Below, in pieces: positions 26,856-37,084 of a DNA stretch of 64,000 bases. Every line of letters begins with the position of its first letter. Position 1 is the first letter of the stretch. The stretch is from Mycobacterium sp. Z3061. GTDB lineage: Bacteria; Actinomycetota; Actinomycetes; Mycobacteriales; Mycobacteriaceae. The translations under genes were made by a program, and so were the position numbers. The stretch lies in NCBI RefSeq assembly GCF_031583025.1, contig NZ_CP134062.1, forward strand, positions 3,596,001 through 3,660,000. The letters are read 5' to 3'. Under the pieces are notes generated by a model. It searched no databases, was not told the origin of the DNA, and was given only the letters and a program-made list of their open reading frames with translations.

Positions 26856-29144
26856 ATGGCCATCGCTGAAACGGACAACGCAGTCCAATCACCGTTCGAG
26901 CAGGAGGTCGCCGCCACCCAGCGGTACTTCGAGAGTTCGCGGTTCAAGGGCATCACCCGTCTCTATACCGCCCGGCAGGTCGTCGAGCAGCGCGGCACGA
27001 TCCCGACCGACTACACGGTGGCACGCGAGGCGGCCGCCGCGTTCTTCGAGCGCCTGCGCGAGCTGTATGCCGAGCAGAAGAGCATCACCACCTTCGGCCC
27101 CTACTCACCGGGCCAGGCCGTGAGCATGAAGCGGATGGGTATCGAGGGGATCTACCTCGGCGGCTGGGCCACCTCCGCCAAGGGTTCCACCACCGAGGAC
27201 CCGGGACCCGACCTGGCGAGCTATCCGCTCAGCCAGGTGCCCGACGATGCCGCCGTGCTGGTGCGTGCGCTGCTCACCGCCGACCGCAATCAGGAGTACC
27301 AGCGGCTCAACATGACTGAGCGGCAGCGGGCGACGGCCACCCGCTACGACTTCCGGCCGTTCATCATCGCCGATGCCGACACGGGCCACGGTGGTGATCC
27401 GCACGTGCGCAACCTGATTCGGCGTTTCGTCGAAGTCGGCGTGCCCGGATATCACATCGAAGATCAGCGCCCGGGCACCAAGAAGTGTGGACACCAGGGC
27501 GGCAAGGTTCTGGTGCCGTCGGACGAACAGATCAAGCGACTCAACGCCGCCCGCTTCCAGCTCGACATCATGCGGGTGCCCGGAATCATTGTGGCCCGCA
27601 CCGACGCCGAAGCCGCGAACCTCATCGACAGCCGCGGCGACGAGCGCGACCAGCCGTTCCTGCTCGGTGCGACCAACCTGAGCATCCCGTCGTACAAGAG
27701 CTGTTTCCTGGCGATGATGCGACGCTTCTACGACTCGGGTGTCGAGGAGATCAACGGCCATCTGCTGTATGCGCTCAGCGACGGCGAATACGCGGCCGCC
27801 AATGCCTGGCTGGACCGCCAAGGCATTCTGGACCTCGTTGCCGACGCCATCAACAAGTGGCGCGACAGCGGAGACCTGTCGATCGACGACGTGTACGACG
27901 AGGTCGAGTCGAAGTTCGTCGCCGCCTGGGAGGACGCCGCCGGCGTGATGACCTACGGCGAAGCGGTGGCCGAGAAACTCGAGTTCGGTGAGAGCGAAGG
28001 CGAACCCTCCGGCATGAGCCCCGCGGAATGGCGGGAATTCGCCGCCACCGCATCGCTCTACGCCGCGCGGGCCAAGGCCAAGGAACTCGGCGCCGACGCC
28101 AGCTGGGATTGCGAGCTGGCCAAGACTCCCGAGGGCTATTACCAGATCCGCGGCGGCATTCCCTACGCGATCGCCAAGTCCCTGGCCGCCGCGCCCTTTG
28201 CCGACATCCTCTGGATGGAGACCAAGACCGCCGACCTGGCCGACGCGCGCCAGTTCGCCGAGGCGATCCATGCCGTGTTCCCCGATCAGATGCTCGCCTA
28301 CAACCTCTCGCCGTCGTTCAACTGGGACACCACCGGGATGACCGACGACGAGATGCGGCAGTTCCCGGTCGAGCTCGGCAAAATGGGCTTCGTCTTCAAC
28401 TTCATCACCTACGGCGGGCACCAGATCGACGGCGTCGCGGCCGAGGAGTTCGCGACCAACCTCAGGCAGGACGGCATGCTGGCACTGGCCCGCCTACAGC
28501 GCAAGATGCGTCTGGTCGAGTCGCCCTACCGCACCCCGCAGACGCTGGTCGGCGGACCGCGCAGCGACGCGGCGCTGGCTGCGTCATCGGGTCGCACGGC
28601 GACGACGAAGTCCATGGGCAAGGGCTCCACCCAACACCAGCACTTGGTGCAGACCGAGGTGCCCAAGAAGCTGCTGGAGGAGTGGCTGGCGCTGTGGAGC
28701 GAGCACTACCAGCTGGGCGAGAAGTTGCGGGTCACCCTGCGGCCCCGCCGCGCCGGCTCGGACGTGCTGGAGCTGGGGATCTATGGCGAGGGCGACGAGC
28801 AGTTGGCCAATGTTGTCGTCGACCCGATCAAGGACCGGCATGGCCGCAGCATCCTGCAGGTGCGCGACCAGAACACCTTCGCTGAGAAGCTGCGGCAGAA
28901 GCGGCTGATGACCCTGATCCATCTCTGGCTGGTGCACCGGTTCAAGGCTGACGCCGTGTATTACGTGACGCCGACCGAGGACAATCAGTACCAGACCGAG
29001 AAGATGAAGTCGCACGGCATCTTCAGCGAGGTCTACCAGGAGGTCGGGGAGATCATCGTCGCCGACGTCAACAAGCCGCGCATCGAGGAGCTGCTGAACC
29101 CGGATCGGGTGGCGCTGCGGAAGCTGGTCCTCAAAGAGGACTGA
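26856..29144 (+). CDS. aceA2: Isocitrate lyase, long (AceA2-type) form
   Basis: The product has 762 residues from ATG 26856, preceded by AGGAGG at 26839-26844. The catalytic loop KKCGH is at residues 209-213 with nucleophilic Cys211. Other ICL motifs are [12 protein letters not shown] (~residue 170), ARTDAEA (~248) and the [10 protein letters not shown] segment (~483). The C-terminal ~150-residue extension is typical of the large ICL2 class. It cleaves isocitrate to succinate and glyoxylate in the glyoxylate shunt; ICLs of M. tuberculosis also act as methylisocitrate lyases. In H37Rv the locus is split into aceAa/aceAb (Rv1915/Rv1916); here one uninterrupted frame remains. Confidence 0.95.
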   Translation: MAIAETDNAVQSPFEQEVAATQRYFESSRFKGITRLYTARQVVEQRGTIPTDYTVAREAAAAFFERLRELYAEQKSITTFGPYSPGQAVSMKRMGIEGIYLGGWATSAKGSTTEDPGPDLASYPLSQVPDDAAVLVRALLTADRNQEYQRLNMTERQRATATRYDFRPFIIADADTGHGGDPHVRNLIRRFVEVGVPGYHIEDQRPGTKKCGHQGGKVLVPSDEQIKRLNAARFQLDIMRVPGIIVARTDAEAANLIDSRGDERDQPFLLGATNLSIPSYKSCFLAMMRRFYDSGVEEINGHLLYALSDGEYAAANAWLDRQGILDLVADAINKWRDSGDLSIDDVYDEVESKFVAAWEDAAGVMTYGEAVAEKLEFGESEGEPSGMSPAEWREFAATASLYAARAKAKELGADASWDCELAKTPEGYYQIRGGIPYAIAKSLAAAPFADILWMETKTADLADARQFAEAIHAVFPDQMLAYNLSPSFNWDTTGMTDDEMRQFPVELGKMGFVFNFITYGGHQIDGVAAEEFATNLRQDGMLALARLQRKMRLVESPYRTPQTLVGGPRSDAALAASSGRTATTKSMGKGSTQHQHLVQTEVPKKLLEEWLALWSEHYQLGEKLRVTLRPRRAGSDVLELGIYGEGDEQLANVVVDPIKDRHGRSILQVRDQNTFAEKLRQKRLMTLIHLWLVHRFKADAVYYVTPTEDNQYQTEKMKSHGIFSEVYQEVGEIIVADVNKPRIEELLNPDRVALRKLVLKED

Positions 29145-29170
29145 CACCCGCCGAGTCCCTCTTCCGCACA

Positions 29171-29212
29171 ACGCAATTCGCGCCTGCCCGAACGGACAGG
29201 CGCGAATTGCGT
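29171..29212. terminator. Bidirectional hairpin terminator between aceA2 and the PPE gene
   Basis: ACGCAATTCGCGCCTG at 29171-29186 pairs perfectly with 29197-29212 across a 10-nt loop. It lies 26 bp after the aceA2 stop and 10 bp before the end of the convergent PPE gene. There is no long T tract, as is common for mycobacterial terminators. Confidence 0.75.
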
Positions 29213-29222
29213 CTTAAGCCCT

Positions 29223-32200
29223 TTACGTCGTCCCGCGGAAGAACAGGCCCGACAGGTTGTTGCCGACATTGGCAAAACCTGAGACGAAGCTGCGCACTGC
29301 GAGGTCCAGGACGCCGGTGTTCGCGAAGCCCGATACGCCGCTGCCGAAGTTGCTGACGGCCGAGATCAGGCCGCCCCAGTTCTGGAAACCTGAGCCACCC
29401 GTCAGGCCCGGACCATTCGAGTTGTACCAACCAGACAGCCCTGCACCGTTGTTGCCGAACCCGGAGTTGCCGCCGGCGCCGGAGTTGAAGAAACCCGATG
29501 ACGGCCCGATGCTCGAGTTGAGGTAGCCAGGTGCCGGGGGGATGTTGAACTCGGTGATCAACGTGCTCGGCAGGTGGATACTCGGGATGACCAGCGGGGG
29601 AGTGTTGAACGCCGAGAGACTGATTGGCGGGATGGTGATCGGCGGCGTCGAGAACTGAACCGTGGTGAGGTCTGGCAGGGTGAAGGCGCCCAAGCCGATT
29701 CGGCCGATCTCCAGCGGCGGGGTGGTGAACGCCGGGGTGGTGATGTCGGGCAATGTGAAGGCGCCCAGTCCGATCCGGCCGATCTCCAGCGGCGGGGTAG
29801 TGAACGCCGGTGTGGTGATATCCGGCAACGTGAACGCGCCCAACCCAATCCGGCCGATCTCCAGCGGCGGCGTCGAAAACGCCTGGGTCGTGATATCGGG
29901 CAACGTAAAGCCACCCAACCCGATTCGGCCGATCTCCAACGGCGGCGTGGTGAAGGTCGGCGTCGTGATATCCGGCAACGTGAACCCACCGAGGCCGATC
30001 CGACCGATCTCCAACGGCGGCGTCGAGAACGCCGGCGTCGTGATATCCGGCAACGTGAACCCACCGAGGCCGATCCGACCGATCTCCAACGGCGGCGTCG
30101 AGAACGCCGGCGTCGTGATATCCGGCAACGTAAACCCACCGAGGCCGATCCGACCGATCTCCAACGGCGGCGTCGAGAACGCCGGCGTCGTGATATCCGG
30201 CAACGTAAACGCGCCAAGTCCGATCCGGCCGATGTTCAGCGGCGGTGTGGAGAACGCCGGCGTCGTGATATCCGGAAGCGTCAACGCCCCCAGGCCGATT
30301 TGGCCTATCTCCAGCGGCGGCGTGGTGAATGTCGGCGTAGTGATGTCCGGTAAAGCGAACCCACTCAGACCGATCCGGCCGATCTCCAGCGGCGGGGTAG
30401 TGAAGGCAGGCGTGGTGATATCCGGCAAGGCGAAGTTCCCGACACCGACCGGGTTGATCGTCAACGGCGGCGTGGTGAACGTCGGCGTCGTGATGTTCGG
30501 CAGGCTGAAGGCCCCTGCTGCGATCGGGCCGATATTCAGAGTCGGGGTGTTGAATGCTGGTGTGGTGATGCTCGGCAAGGCGAATCCGTCGACATGGATC
30601 GGGTTGATAACGATGCCAGGGACTTTCAACTCGGGCAGGGTGAAGCCGTCGACCGCCAGTCTGGGGAGTGAGAACCCGAAGCCATTGATCTGACCACCAC
30701 CGATACGGATGTCGCCCGTACTCACATAGGCGGGCGTGCTGTCGTAAATCGGAGGTATGGGAGGCAGCCAGGCGATGATGCGGGTGCCGCCGATCTGCGG
30801 ATATACCCCACCGATTCCGGTTTGCAATGCGGCGAAGTTGTTGGGCAAGAACAAGACTAGATTGTCTATCCGCAGCCCGTTCAGCGTGAACGACGGCAAG
30901 GTGATGACACCGGTGTCGGCGACGGTGGAGATACCGGGAGTGTAGAAAGTCCCGGTCGTTATGCCGCCGATCGTCATGGGCGGAGTTTCAATTCTAGGTA
31001 GGTCGAATCCACCGATCTGCGTGCCCGCAGGAATCGCGATCGACGGAATCCCAAGTGACGGGATTGTCAGGGCCGGCAAGGCAAACGCGCCTAACGCCGT
31101 GCCCGCCGGAATCGTGAACGACGGAATGGTGACCGATGGGATACTCAACTCCGGCAGGTTGAACGCACCCAGTGCCGTCCCTGCCGGAATCGTCAACGAC
31201 GGCACACTCAACGACGGAATACTCAAAGCGGGCAGGTCAAAAGCACCCAACGCCGTCCCTGCCGGAATCGAGAACGATGGGACGGTGACCGACGGAACGC
31301 TCAAGGTGGGCAGGTTGAATGCCCCCAACGCGGTCCCCGCCGGAATGGTGAACGAGGGAACGTCGATCCCCGGGATACTCAGCGCGGGCAGGTTGAACGC
31401 ACTCAACGCCGTCCCCGCCGGAATCGAGAACGACGGCACACTCAACGACGGAATACTCAACGTCGGCAAATCAAACGCACCCAACGCCGTCCCCGCCGGA
31501 ATCGAGAACGACGGCACACTCAACGACGGAATACTCAACGTCGGCAAATCAAACGCACCCAACGCCGTCCCCGCCGGAATCGAGAACGACGGCACACTCA
31601 ACGACGGAATACTCAACGTCGGCAGGTCAAAGGCCCCCAGTGCGGTGCCCGCGGGGATCGAGAATGACGGGACGGTGACCGAAGGGATACTCAGCGTCCC
31701 CAGGTTGAACGCCCCCAACGCCGTCCCTGCCGGAATCGAGAACGAGGGAATGTCGATCCCCGGGACACTCAGCGTCGGCAGGTTGAATGCACCGAGCGCC
31801 GTGCCCGCCGGAATCGAGAACGACGGCACCGTGACCGAGGGAATGCTCAATGTCCCCAGATTGAACGCCCCCAACGCCGTCCCCGCCGGAATCGAGAACG
31901 ACGGCACATTCAGCGACGGGATACTCAACGTCGGCAAGTCAAACGCCCCCAACGCCGTCCCCGCCGGAATCGAGAACGAGGGGATTGTCACTCCAGGCAA
32001 ACTGGCCGTCGGCAGATCAAAGGCCGGGATCGAGAATCCGGGGATCTCGAGGGGCGGCAGCGTCAGATCGGGCGTGGTGATAGCGACGTGAAAGCTGCCT
32101 TGGTTAACACCTCGGAAGAAGACACCGTTGTTGGCCTGGCCGGTGTTGAAAAGGCCGTTGTTCATGTCGCCGATGTTCAGAATGCCGGTGTTGAGACTGC

Positions 32201-33386
32201 CGCCGTTGAGGAAACCAGTGTTGATTCCGCCGGTGTTGAACGAGCCGGTATTGGACGCGCCCGGGTTGAAGCTGCCCATGTTGAAGCTGCCGATATTCAC
32301 GTTGCCGGTGTTTGCGTCGCCGACGTTGAAGATTCCGCTGTTGAACGAACCGGCATTGAGGAAGCCTGAGTTGGCCGAGCCTGGGCTCCACAGTCCGGTG
32401 TTGAAGTTGCCGGCGTTGCCAATGCCGAAGTTGCCGTTGCCCGAGTTGAAGAAGCCGATGTTGCCGTTGCCGGAGTTGAACAGGCCGAGGTTTCCGATGC
32501 CCGAGTTCAATCCGCCGATGCCGATCTGGCCGGTACCCGTCAGTCCGATGCCGATATTGCCGGCACCGCTGTTGCCGAAGCCGAAGTTGCCGGTACCTAG
32601 GTTGCCGAAGCCGAAGTTGCTGTTGCCCAGGTTGCCCAGGCCGAGGTTGCCGTTACCGAGGTTCGCGAGGCCGAGGTTCGAGACACCGGCGTTGCCCCAA
32701 CCGAAGTTGAGATTTCCGAGGTTGCCGCCACCCACGTTGTTCTGGCCGGAGTTCCCGTTACCGACGTTCGAGGCGCCGAGGTTGGCAAGGCCGAGGTTGG
32801 CGTTGAGGAAGGTGTCCAGCGTGACCCCCGGCGTTGCAGCCGCGGCGGGAATGCCGCCGGCCAGCGCCTGCAGCGGCTGAGCAAACGGCGCCAACGCGGA
32901 CGCCACCGCCGAGGCACCGGCGTGGTAGGCCGACATCGCCGACACGTCCAGCGCCCACATCTCCTCATAGAGCGCCTCCGCGCCCGCGATCGCGGGAGCG
33001 TTCTGGCCGAAGATGTTCGACATCACCAGCGACACAAACTGATTGCGGTTGGCGACGATCGACTCGGGATGCACCATCGCCGATCGAACCGCGTCGAACT
33101 CCGCCGCCATCACGCCGGCCTGCGCCGCCGACTTTCCGGCCTGCAAGGCCGCCGCACTGAGCCAGCCCGCATAAGGGGCAGCGGCGGCGGCCATCGCGGA
33201 TGCTGCCGGACCTTGCCATGACGAGCTGACCAAACTCGAGGTCACTGTTTTGAAAGAATCTGCGGCCGAGGCCAACTCGTCGGCCAGGCCCTCCCAGGCG
33301 GAGGCGGCGGCCAGCATCGGCTCTGTTCCCGCGCCCGCGAATATCAACGCGGAGTTGATCTCTGGTGGCAGCACAAAAAAACTCAT
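29223..33386 (-). CDS. PPE-MPTR family protein (PPE34-like)
   Basis: The product has 1387 residues. The PPE domain (1-~180) starts [20 protein letters not shown] and carries the WxG turn (SSWQGPAA, ~residue 57), the ESX-5 secretion fold. Residues ~195-430 are MPTR repeats (N-x-G-x-G-N/S-x-G). About 13 units of a 26-residue repeat built on [11 protein letters not shown], about 13 units of a 25-residue repeat built on LPDITTPAF, and a short MPTR-like end ([15 protein letters not shown]) follow. It is exported with a PE partner and lies at the cell surface. The position after aceA2 matches M. tuberculosis PPE34 (Rv1917c). Confidence 0.92.
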   Translation of the reverse strand: MSFFVLPPEINSALIFAGAGTEPMLAAASAWEGLADELASAADSFKTVTSSLVSSSWQGPAASAMAAAAAPYAGWLSAAALQAGKSAAQAGVMAAEFDAVRSAMVHPESIVANRNQFVSLVMSNIFGQNAPAIAGAEALYEEMWALDVSAMSAYHAGASAVASALAPFAQPLQALAGGIPAAAATPGVTLDTFLNANLGLANLGASNVGNGNSGQNNVGGGNLGNLNFGWGNAGVSNLGLANLGNGNLGLGNLGNSNFGFGNLGTGNFGFGNSGAGNIGIGLTGTGQIGIGGLNSGIGNLGLFNSGNGNIGFFNSGNGNFGIGNAGNFNTGLWSPGSANSGFLNAGSFNSGIFNVGDANTGNVNIGSFNMGSFNPGASNTGSFNTGGINTGFLNGGSLNTGILNIGDMNNGLFNTGQANNGVFFRGVNQGSFHVAITTPDLTLPPLEIPGFSIPAFDLPTASLPGVTIPSFSIPAGTALGAFDLPTLSIPSLNVPSFSIPAGTALGAFNLGTLSIPSVTVPSFSIPAGTALGAFNLPTLSVPGIDIPSFSIPAGTALGAFNLGTLSIPSVTVPSFSIPAGTALGAFDLPTLSIPSLSVPSFSIPAGTALGAFDLPTLSIPSLSVPSFSIPAGTALGAFDLPTLSIPSLSVPSFSIPAGTALSAFNLPALSIPGIDVPSFTIPAGTALGAFNLPTLSVPSVTVPSFSIPAGTALGAFDLPALSIPSLSVPSLTIPAGTALGAFNLPELSIPSVTIPSFTIPAGTALGAFALPALTIPSLGIPSIAIPAGTQIGGFDLPRIETPPMTIGGITTGTFYTPGISTVADTGVITLPSFTLNGLRIDNLVLFLPNNFAALQTGIGGVYPQIGGTRIIAWLPPIPPIYDSTPAYVSTGDIRIGGGQINGFGFSLPRLAVDGFTLPELKVPGIVINPIHVDGFALPSITTPAFNTPTLNIGPIAAGAFSLPNITTPTFTTPPLTINPVGVGNFALPDITTPAFTTPPLEIGRIGLSGFALPDITTPTFTTPPLEIGQIGLGALTLPDITTPAFSTPPLNIGRIGLGAFTLPDITTPAFSTPPLEIGRIGLGGFTLPDITTPAFSTPPLEIGRIGLGGFTLPDITTPAFSTPPLEIGRIGLGGFTLPDITTPTFTTPPLEIGRIGLGGFTLPDITTQAFSTPPLEIGRIGLGAFTLPDITTPAFTTPPLEIGRIGLGAFTLPDITTPAFTTPPLEIGRIGLGAFTLPDLTTVQFSTPPITIPPISLSAFNTPPLVIPSIHLPSTLITEFNIPPAPGYLNSSIGPSSGFFNSGAGGNSGFGNNGAGLSGWYNSNGPGLTGGSGFQNWGGLISAVSNFGSGVSGFANTGVLDLAVRSFVSGFANVGNNLSGLFFRGTT
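29640..30600 (-). repeat. 75-bp coding tandem array, about 13 units
   Basis: A 25-codon unit (core LPDITTP, then [12 protein letters not shown]) repeats about 13 times. Copies between 29980 and 30200 are almost identical at DNA level, while outer ones diverge. Such arrays change copy number between strains. Confidence 0.85.
31010..32010 (-). repeat. 78-bp coding tandem array, about 13 units
   Basis: A 26-codon unit (core [11 protein letters not shown], then [13 protein letters not shown]) repeats about 13 times. Units between about 31410 and 31640 are exact or nearly exact copies, a sign of recent duplication or gene conversion. Confidence 0.85.
32100..32830 (-). repeat. MPTR pentapeptide/decapeptide repeat region
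   Basis: Codons encode N-x-G-x-G-N-x-G/S-F-x repeats continuously ([22 protein letters not shown] and similar). The period is 15/30 bp, with alternating GCCG and TTG motifs on the + strand. This is the diagnostic major polymorphic tandem repeat of the PPE-MPTR subfamily. Confidence 0.85.
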
Positions 33387-33940
33387 GGTCCGACCTCTCA
33401 GGGGGCATCGCTAAAGTTGGCAACTCGCCAACGAGGAGCGATACAACCGACAAGGGCCCGAACCCCGCGGTTGCTGTCAAACTCGTCTCGTAGCGGTCAA
33501 GCTAGCGGACGCCGGATGGGCCAAGATATCGGATTTATCCAGGCGTGATGAAAACGTTATCTTTTCGTTATGTTTGTATCCGGCGATTGCCAATTTGCTT
33601 TACACGAGCACCTCGCCGCAGTTATCAGAAGTTTGATGTCAAGCCGCGGGCTCGAGACTCTCAGAGGCCAAAGAGTTTTCGAGAACAACATGTCGTTGGC
33701 GGGCAGCGCGACAAAATGGCACGCGCTGTTCACAGAATGGCTCATACGCACGATTGGACCGTCGCGTATAGGCGGAAATCCCGTCCAGTACCGCAAAACA
33801 GCAACGCACCGGATTTCCGCGTCGGCGCTGGAACCCCCCGCCCCGGTTCCGCAGCCTACAGCGATCGCGGCGCACAGGAGGCGAAAACACGGCAAAGAGC
33901 AGAGACGCGCGTCGGGACGTGCGCCCGGCCCCTGCTGGGG
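33387..33940. other. Non-coding region between the PPE gene and the PPE relic
   Basis: About 550 bp upstream of the PPE start, less GC-rich than the genes. Open frames exist but their translations show no fold or repeat pattern and no ribosome binding site. The region should contain the PPE promoter; no motif could be fixed with confidence. Confidence 0.5.
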
Positions 33941-34146
33941 CTTAGACGATGGCCCGAAAGAAAAGACCGACGGGTTGTTGCCCGCGTTGGTGATGCCTAA
34001 GGCGGAGCTGCTCAGGGCCAGGACCAATGCACCGGTATTGGGGTTCCACGCGCACAGGTACCTGCGGCTGCCAACGTGGGTTCCGACCTGGCACCGGCAT
34101 AAATCAGAGCCGACTTCGCCTCGGGGGGCATCAACGCGTAGTTCAT
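33941..34146 (-). pseudogene. Relic of a second PPE-MPTR gene (both ends only; PPE35 position)
   Basis: Reading the minus strand from ATG 34146 gives MNYALMPPEAKSALIYAGAR and then SEPTLAAAG, a PPE N-terminus. About 30 codons in, homology jumps. In another frame the chain reads NTGALVLALSSSALGITNAG and NNPSVFSF, the counterpart of the last ~35 residues of the neighbouring PPE ([20 protein letters not shown] and NNLSGLFF). The leader just upstream (GCGATGC..CCTGAGAGGTCG..ATGA) is also shared with the intact PPE gene. The first frame stops at 34012. The whole body of the gene is therefore deleted. In M. tuberculosis PPE35 (Rv1918c) lies here. Confidence 0.8.
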
Positions 34147-34706
34147 CGTCGACCTCTCAGGTCGCATCGCTCAGCGGGCTTGAGTCGGTACCCGCACCGG
34201 GATCCGCTCACTCTCGACGCCCGCAGGCCCCCGCCGCACGGATGTCGTCGTGTTATGTAACGGAAGAGCAGCGACCACGATCAGACATTTGTTGCCGTAC
34301 GGATGATCTTTCAGATTGTTATATTTCCGTGATTACAAAATCACGTGTGATGACTACGTGCTTGACAAAGGGGAGTCCGGACGAATGCTGGCCGTGCCCC
34401 TGTCCAGGGAACTTACACGCGGTAGCTCTGTCTTCTGTTGGCGCCAAACGCTTTTGGTCGATCTACCGACGCACCGGCGTGTGCGAGAATATCACATACA
34501 GGAACCAAAACGTTCCACATTACTGATTCACACCTAATTCCCACACACGGCTGATCGGATTCGCATGCCGTCGCATAAACCCGGAACCACCGCGCACCTG
34601 CTGACTCGGCGCCGAGCCTTCGTCACCCAAGCAGTTTCCACCCGCTGGTTACGGGGTATGCGGCTCAGGCATCCCTGCAAGACGAGAGTGGAGATTGGTA
34701 ACGCTG
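34147..34706. other. 560-bp non-coding region upstream of the PPE relic
   Basis: Low GC for this genome, with AT-rich stretches near 34260-34360. No convincing coding pattern was found on either strand. It probably holds the orphaned promoter of the PPE relic (minus strand) and the promoter of the lipoprotein gene (plus strand). Confidence 0.45.
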
Positions 34707-35133
34707 ATGAGAACTGGAGCTAGAACTGCCCTCGCAACCTTCGGCGGTGGAGCCATGCTCGTCATGGCTGTCGCGTGTGGCGGCGGAGATAACAAGGGGC
34801 CGAGCAGCAGCACAACCCCGTCGTCGTCGACGACTCAGACGACCGTGTCCAGCACCGTTCCCTCCAGCGGTGCGGCGCCTTCGGAAACCCAGCCCGGCGG
34901 CGCACCCGGACCGAGCGGCACCGGCGGGCCCAACGGCGGCGGCGGAAGTGTCCCCGGTGGGCCCACCGGCGGCGGCGGTCCCGGTGGCGGCGGCGGCAGC
35001 ATCCCGGGCGGCCCGAACCGGCGGCGGTGGTCCCGGTGGCGGCGGCGGCACCATCCCTGGTGTCGGCGGTGGCAGCGGCGGACCGGGCGGCGGCGGCGGC
35101 TGCGTAGGCAACATCTGCGGCAGCATTCCCTGA
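34707..35133 (+). pseudogene. Gly/Pro-rich putative lipoprotein, frameshifted
   Basis: From ATG 34707 the N-terminus MRTGARTALATFGGG and a hydrophobic stretch lead to a lipobox ending AVAC (Cys ~22). A Ser/Thr-rich linker and Gly-Gly-Gly-Pro repeats follow. At about 35018-35019 the frame turns Arg-rich; removing one C restores Gly-rich codons in frame 1 up to the stop TGA 35131-35133, giving an end GGGGGCVGNICGSIP. The strong terminator at 35161-35192 lies 27 bp after that stop, while the unshifted frame would run through it to 35258. This supports the shifted reading as the true gene. Confidence 0.7.
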
Positions 35134-35160
35134 TCGCACATCACAACAGAACGATTCCAG

Positions 35161-35192
35161 ACGAGGACCGGGGCACCCCGGTCCTCGTTTTT
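35161..35192 (+). terminator. Intrinsic terminator after the Gly-rich lipoprotein gene
   Basis: ACGAGGACCGGGG (35161-35173) pairs perfectly with CCCCGGTCCTCGT (35176-35188) and is followed by TTTT. A 13-bp GC stem plus a T tract is a textbook Rho-independent terminator, rare in mycobacteria. Confidence 0.88.
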
Positions 35193-35291
35193 GGTCCGGC
35201 GGGTCACACTGCCCGACTCCTCAGCCCACCGTTCCGGCGCGCATCGTCATCGGGCTAGTGTTCGGGAAGAACCGATCGCAAGGGAGCCCCA

Positions 35292-36455
35292 ATGACGAAG
35301 CTCAGGTTCGGATACTTCATCGCCCCATTCCACCGGGCCGGCACCAACCCGACGCTAGCCCTGCAACGTGACCTGGAATTCGTCGAGCACCTCGACGCTC
35401 TCGGTTTCGACGAGGCGTGGATCGGCGAACATCACTCCGCCGGCAGCGAGATCATCAGCTCGCCGGAGGTGTTCATCGGCGCAGCGGCCCAGCGCGCCAA
35501 GCGAATTCGATTCGGCACCGGCGTGATCTCGCTGTCGTATCACAACCCGCTGTGGGTTGCGGACCGGCTGATGCTGCTCGACCACCTCACGCACGGCCGC
35601 ATCATCGGTGGAGTCGGGCCGGGCTCGCTACCCACCGATTCGTCGATGATCGGGCTCACTCCCACCGACACCCGCGAGCTACTGGAAACCAACCTCGACA
35701 TCGTCGTCCGGTTATTGGCGGGGGAGACCGTCTCCGCCAAAACCGCCACCCATCAGCTCTACGACGCGAAACTGCAGCTAGCTCCGTACTCCGCCGGGGG
35801 GATTCCGCTGGCGGTGGCGGCGGTCGCATCGCCGACCGGTGCCCGGCTGGCCGGCAAGCACGGCATCGGCCTCCTGTCGATCGGCGCCACGCTGACGATC
35901 GAAGGCTTCGACGCGCTGGCCTACCACTGGGGAATCGTGGAGGAACGAGCCAAAGCGTTCGGCACTCAGGTGGATCGGAGCAACTGGAGCCTGGTCGGGC
36001 CGATGCACATCGCCGAGACCGACGAACAGGCCCGCGCCGACGTCAAATTCGGCATCGAGCCCTGGTTCCGTTACTTCCAGAAAGTCGCCGCCTTCCCGCA
36101 GATGACGATGCCGGGGGATCGTCTCGACGAGATGATCGACATGATCAACGACAACGGCGCCGGGGTCATCGGCACGCCCGAGCGGGCCCGCGAACAGGTG
36201 CAGCGGTTGTGGGATCAGTCAGGCGGCTTCGGCTGCATGCTGCAGATGGGCCACGAGTGGGCGAATCCTGCCGCGACCAGGCGCTCGGCCGAACTGTTCG
36301 CCGCCGAAGTGATGCCGCATTTCCAGGGCCAGGCACAGCCGACGATCGATGCCGCCACGCGCGCGACCGAGATGCGCGACGACCTGGCTGCCACTCAGCT
36401 GCAGGCGATCGAGCACATGACCAAGAAGTACCAGGACGAGCTCGGCGCGAAGTAA
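35292..36455 (+). CDS. LLM-class flavin-dependent monooxygenase (limonene monooxygenase-like)
   Basis: The product has 387 residues from ATG 35292 with AAGGGAG upstream. The luciferase-like TIM barrel opens with LRFGYFIAPFH and has LDALGFDEAWIGEHHS (~36-51), VISLSYHNPLWVADRLMLLDHLTHGR (~77-102) and IIGGVGPG, typical of bacterial luciferase/limonene 1,2-monooxygenase relatives using FMN or F420. The C-terminus is helical (MTKKYQDELGAK). Substrate unknown. It is a single-gene unit, with the SRPBCC gene convergent 26 bp downstream. Confidence 0.87.
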   Translation: MTKLRFGYFIAPFHRAGTNPTLALQRDLEFVEHLDALGFDEAWIGEHHSAGSEIISSPEVFIGAAAQRAKRIRFGTGVISLSYHNPLWVADRLMLLDHLTHGRIIGGVGPGSLPTDSSMIGLTPTDTRELLETNLDIVVRLLAGETVSAKTATHQLYDAKLQLAPYSAGGIPLAVAAVASPTGARLAGKHGIGLLSIGATLTIEGFDALAYHWGIVEERAKAFGTQVDRSNWSLVGPMHIAETDEQARADVKFGIEPWFRYFQKVAAFPQMTMPGDRLDEMIDMINDNGAGVIGTPERAREQVQRLWDQSGGFGCMLQMGHEWANPAATRRSAELFAAEVMPHFQGQAQPTIDAATRATEMRDDLAATQLQAIEHMTKKYQDELGAK

Positions 36456-36481
36456 CGACGAAAAGGTCTGCGCTCGAACGC

Positions 36482-36949
36482 TTATCGCGCAGTACCGGCT
36501 TCACGCTCGGCGGCCTGCACCAGCTTGCCGGCGAAGAACTTGACCGCGCCGCCCATCGCTGCCCGTACCGCCGGCCCGGTCCCGCGGGCTTTCTCGGTGA
36601 ACGACCCGCTCCAGCGGATGTCGGTGCCACCCGACGGCGTCGGGGTGAGCACTACCTCGCCCTGATAGTCCTTCGCGGGCTGCGGCGAGCCCACCAACTT
36701 GTAGACGTGTCGACGATCCTGCTCGTACTCGACGGTCTCCTCCTGCACGAACACGGGAAACATGCCCAGCTTTCGGATCGCGCCGACCCCGCCAGGCGCC
36801 GGGTTTCCCTGCCGTACCCAGCTCGAGGAAACAACGATCGGCTTCGCCCAGGACGACCAGTTGCCGCCGTCGGCCACCAACCGGAACACCGTCGCAGGCG
36901 GAGCGCTGGTGGTCTTGTTGACCTCGAACGTGAACTTACGACCCGACAT
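36482..36949 (-). CDS. SRPBCC-family protein (Rv1919c-like)
   Basis: The product has 155 residues, close to the 154 I recall for M. tuberculosis Rv1919c, which holds the same place. The fold signature is KFTFEVNKTTSAPPATVFRL, then NWSSWAKPIVVSSSWVRQG and a long last helix (AAMGGAVKFFAGKLVQAAERE). It probably binds a lipophilic ligand; pollen-allergen-like domains of this type are common in mycobacteria. It diverges from the acyltransferase gene across 135 bp. Confidence 0.8.
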   Translation of the reverse strand: MSGRKFTFEVNKTTSAPPATVFRLVADGGNWSSWAKPIVVSSSWVRQGNPAPGGVGAIRKLGMFPVFVQEETVEYEQDRRHVYKLVGSPQPAKDYQGEVVLTPTPSGGTDIRWSGSFTEKARGTGPAVRAAMGGAVKFFAGKLVQAAEREAGTAR

Positions 36950-37084
36950 GCCTGACTCCCACCGTGACGACTGCCCGAGACTCTGCTGCCGGGTACCCTA
37001 CCGGGCCGGTGCGCGCCTTTCCCGGCGGGGATCTGACCGGCCAAAACGATTCCGCACAACCCCGCACGGAGGCATACTCTCGGT

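Noticed and set aside
29640..32010. Possible CRISPR array from regular 75-78-bp repeats
   Set aside because: Units are contiguous coding repeats without spacers, and no cas genes are present.
29558..32091. Long frames on the + strand opposite the PPE gene (Pro/Val/Gly-rich repeats)
   Set aside because: Their periodicity is exactly that of the 75- and 78-bp PPE repeats read in antisense.
33570..34526. 318-codon open frame on the + strand in the PPE intergenic region
   Set aside because: Crosses the PPE relic, lacks a ribosome binding site, composition is not protein-like and no motif is recognised.
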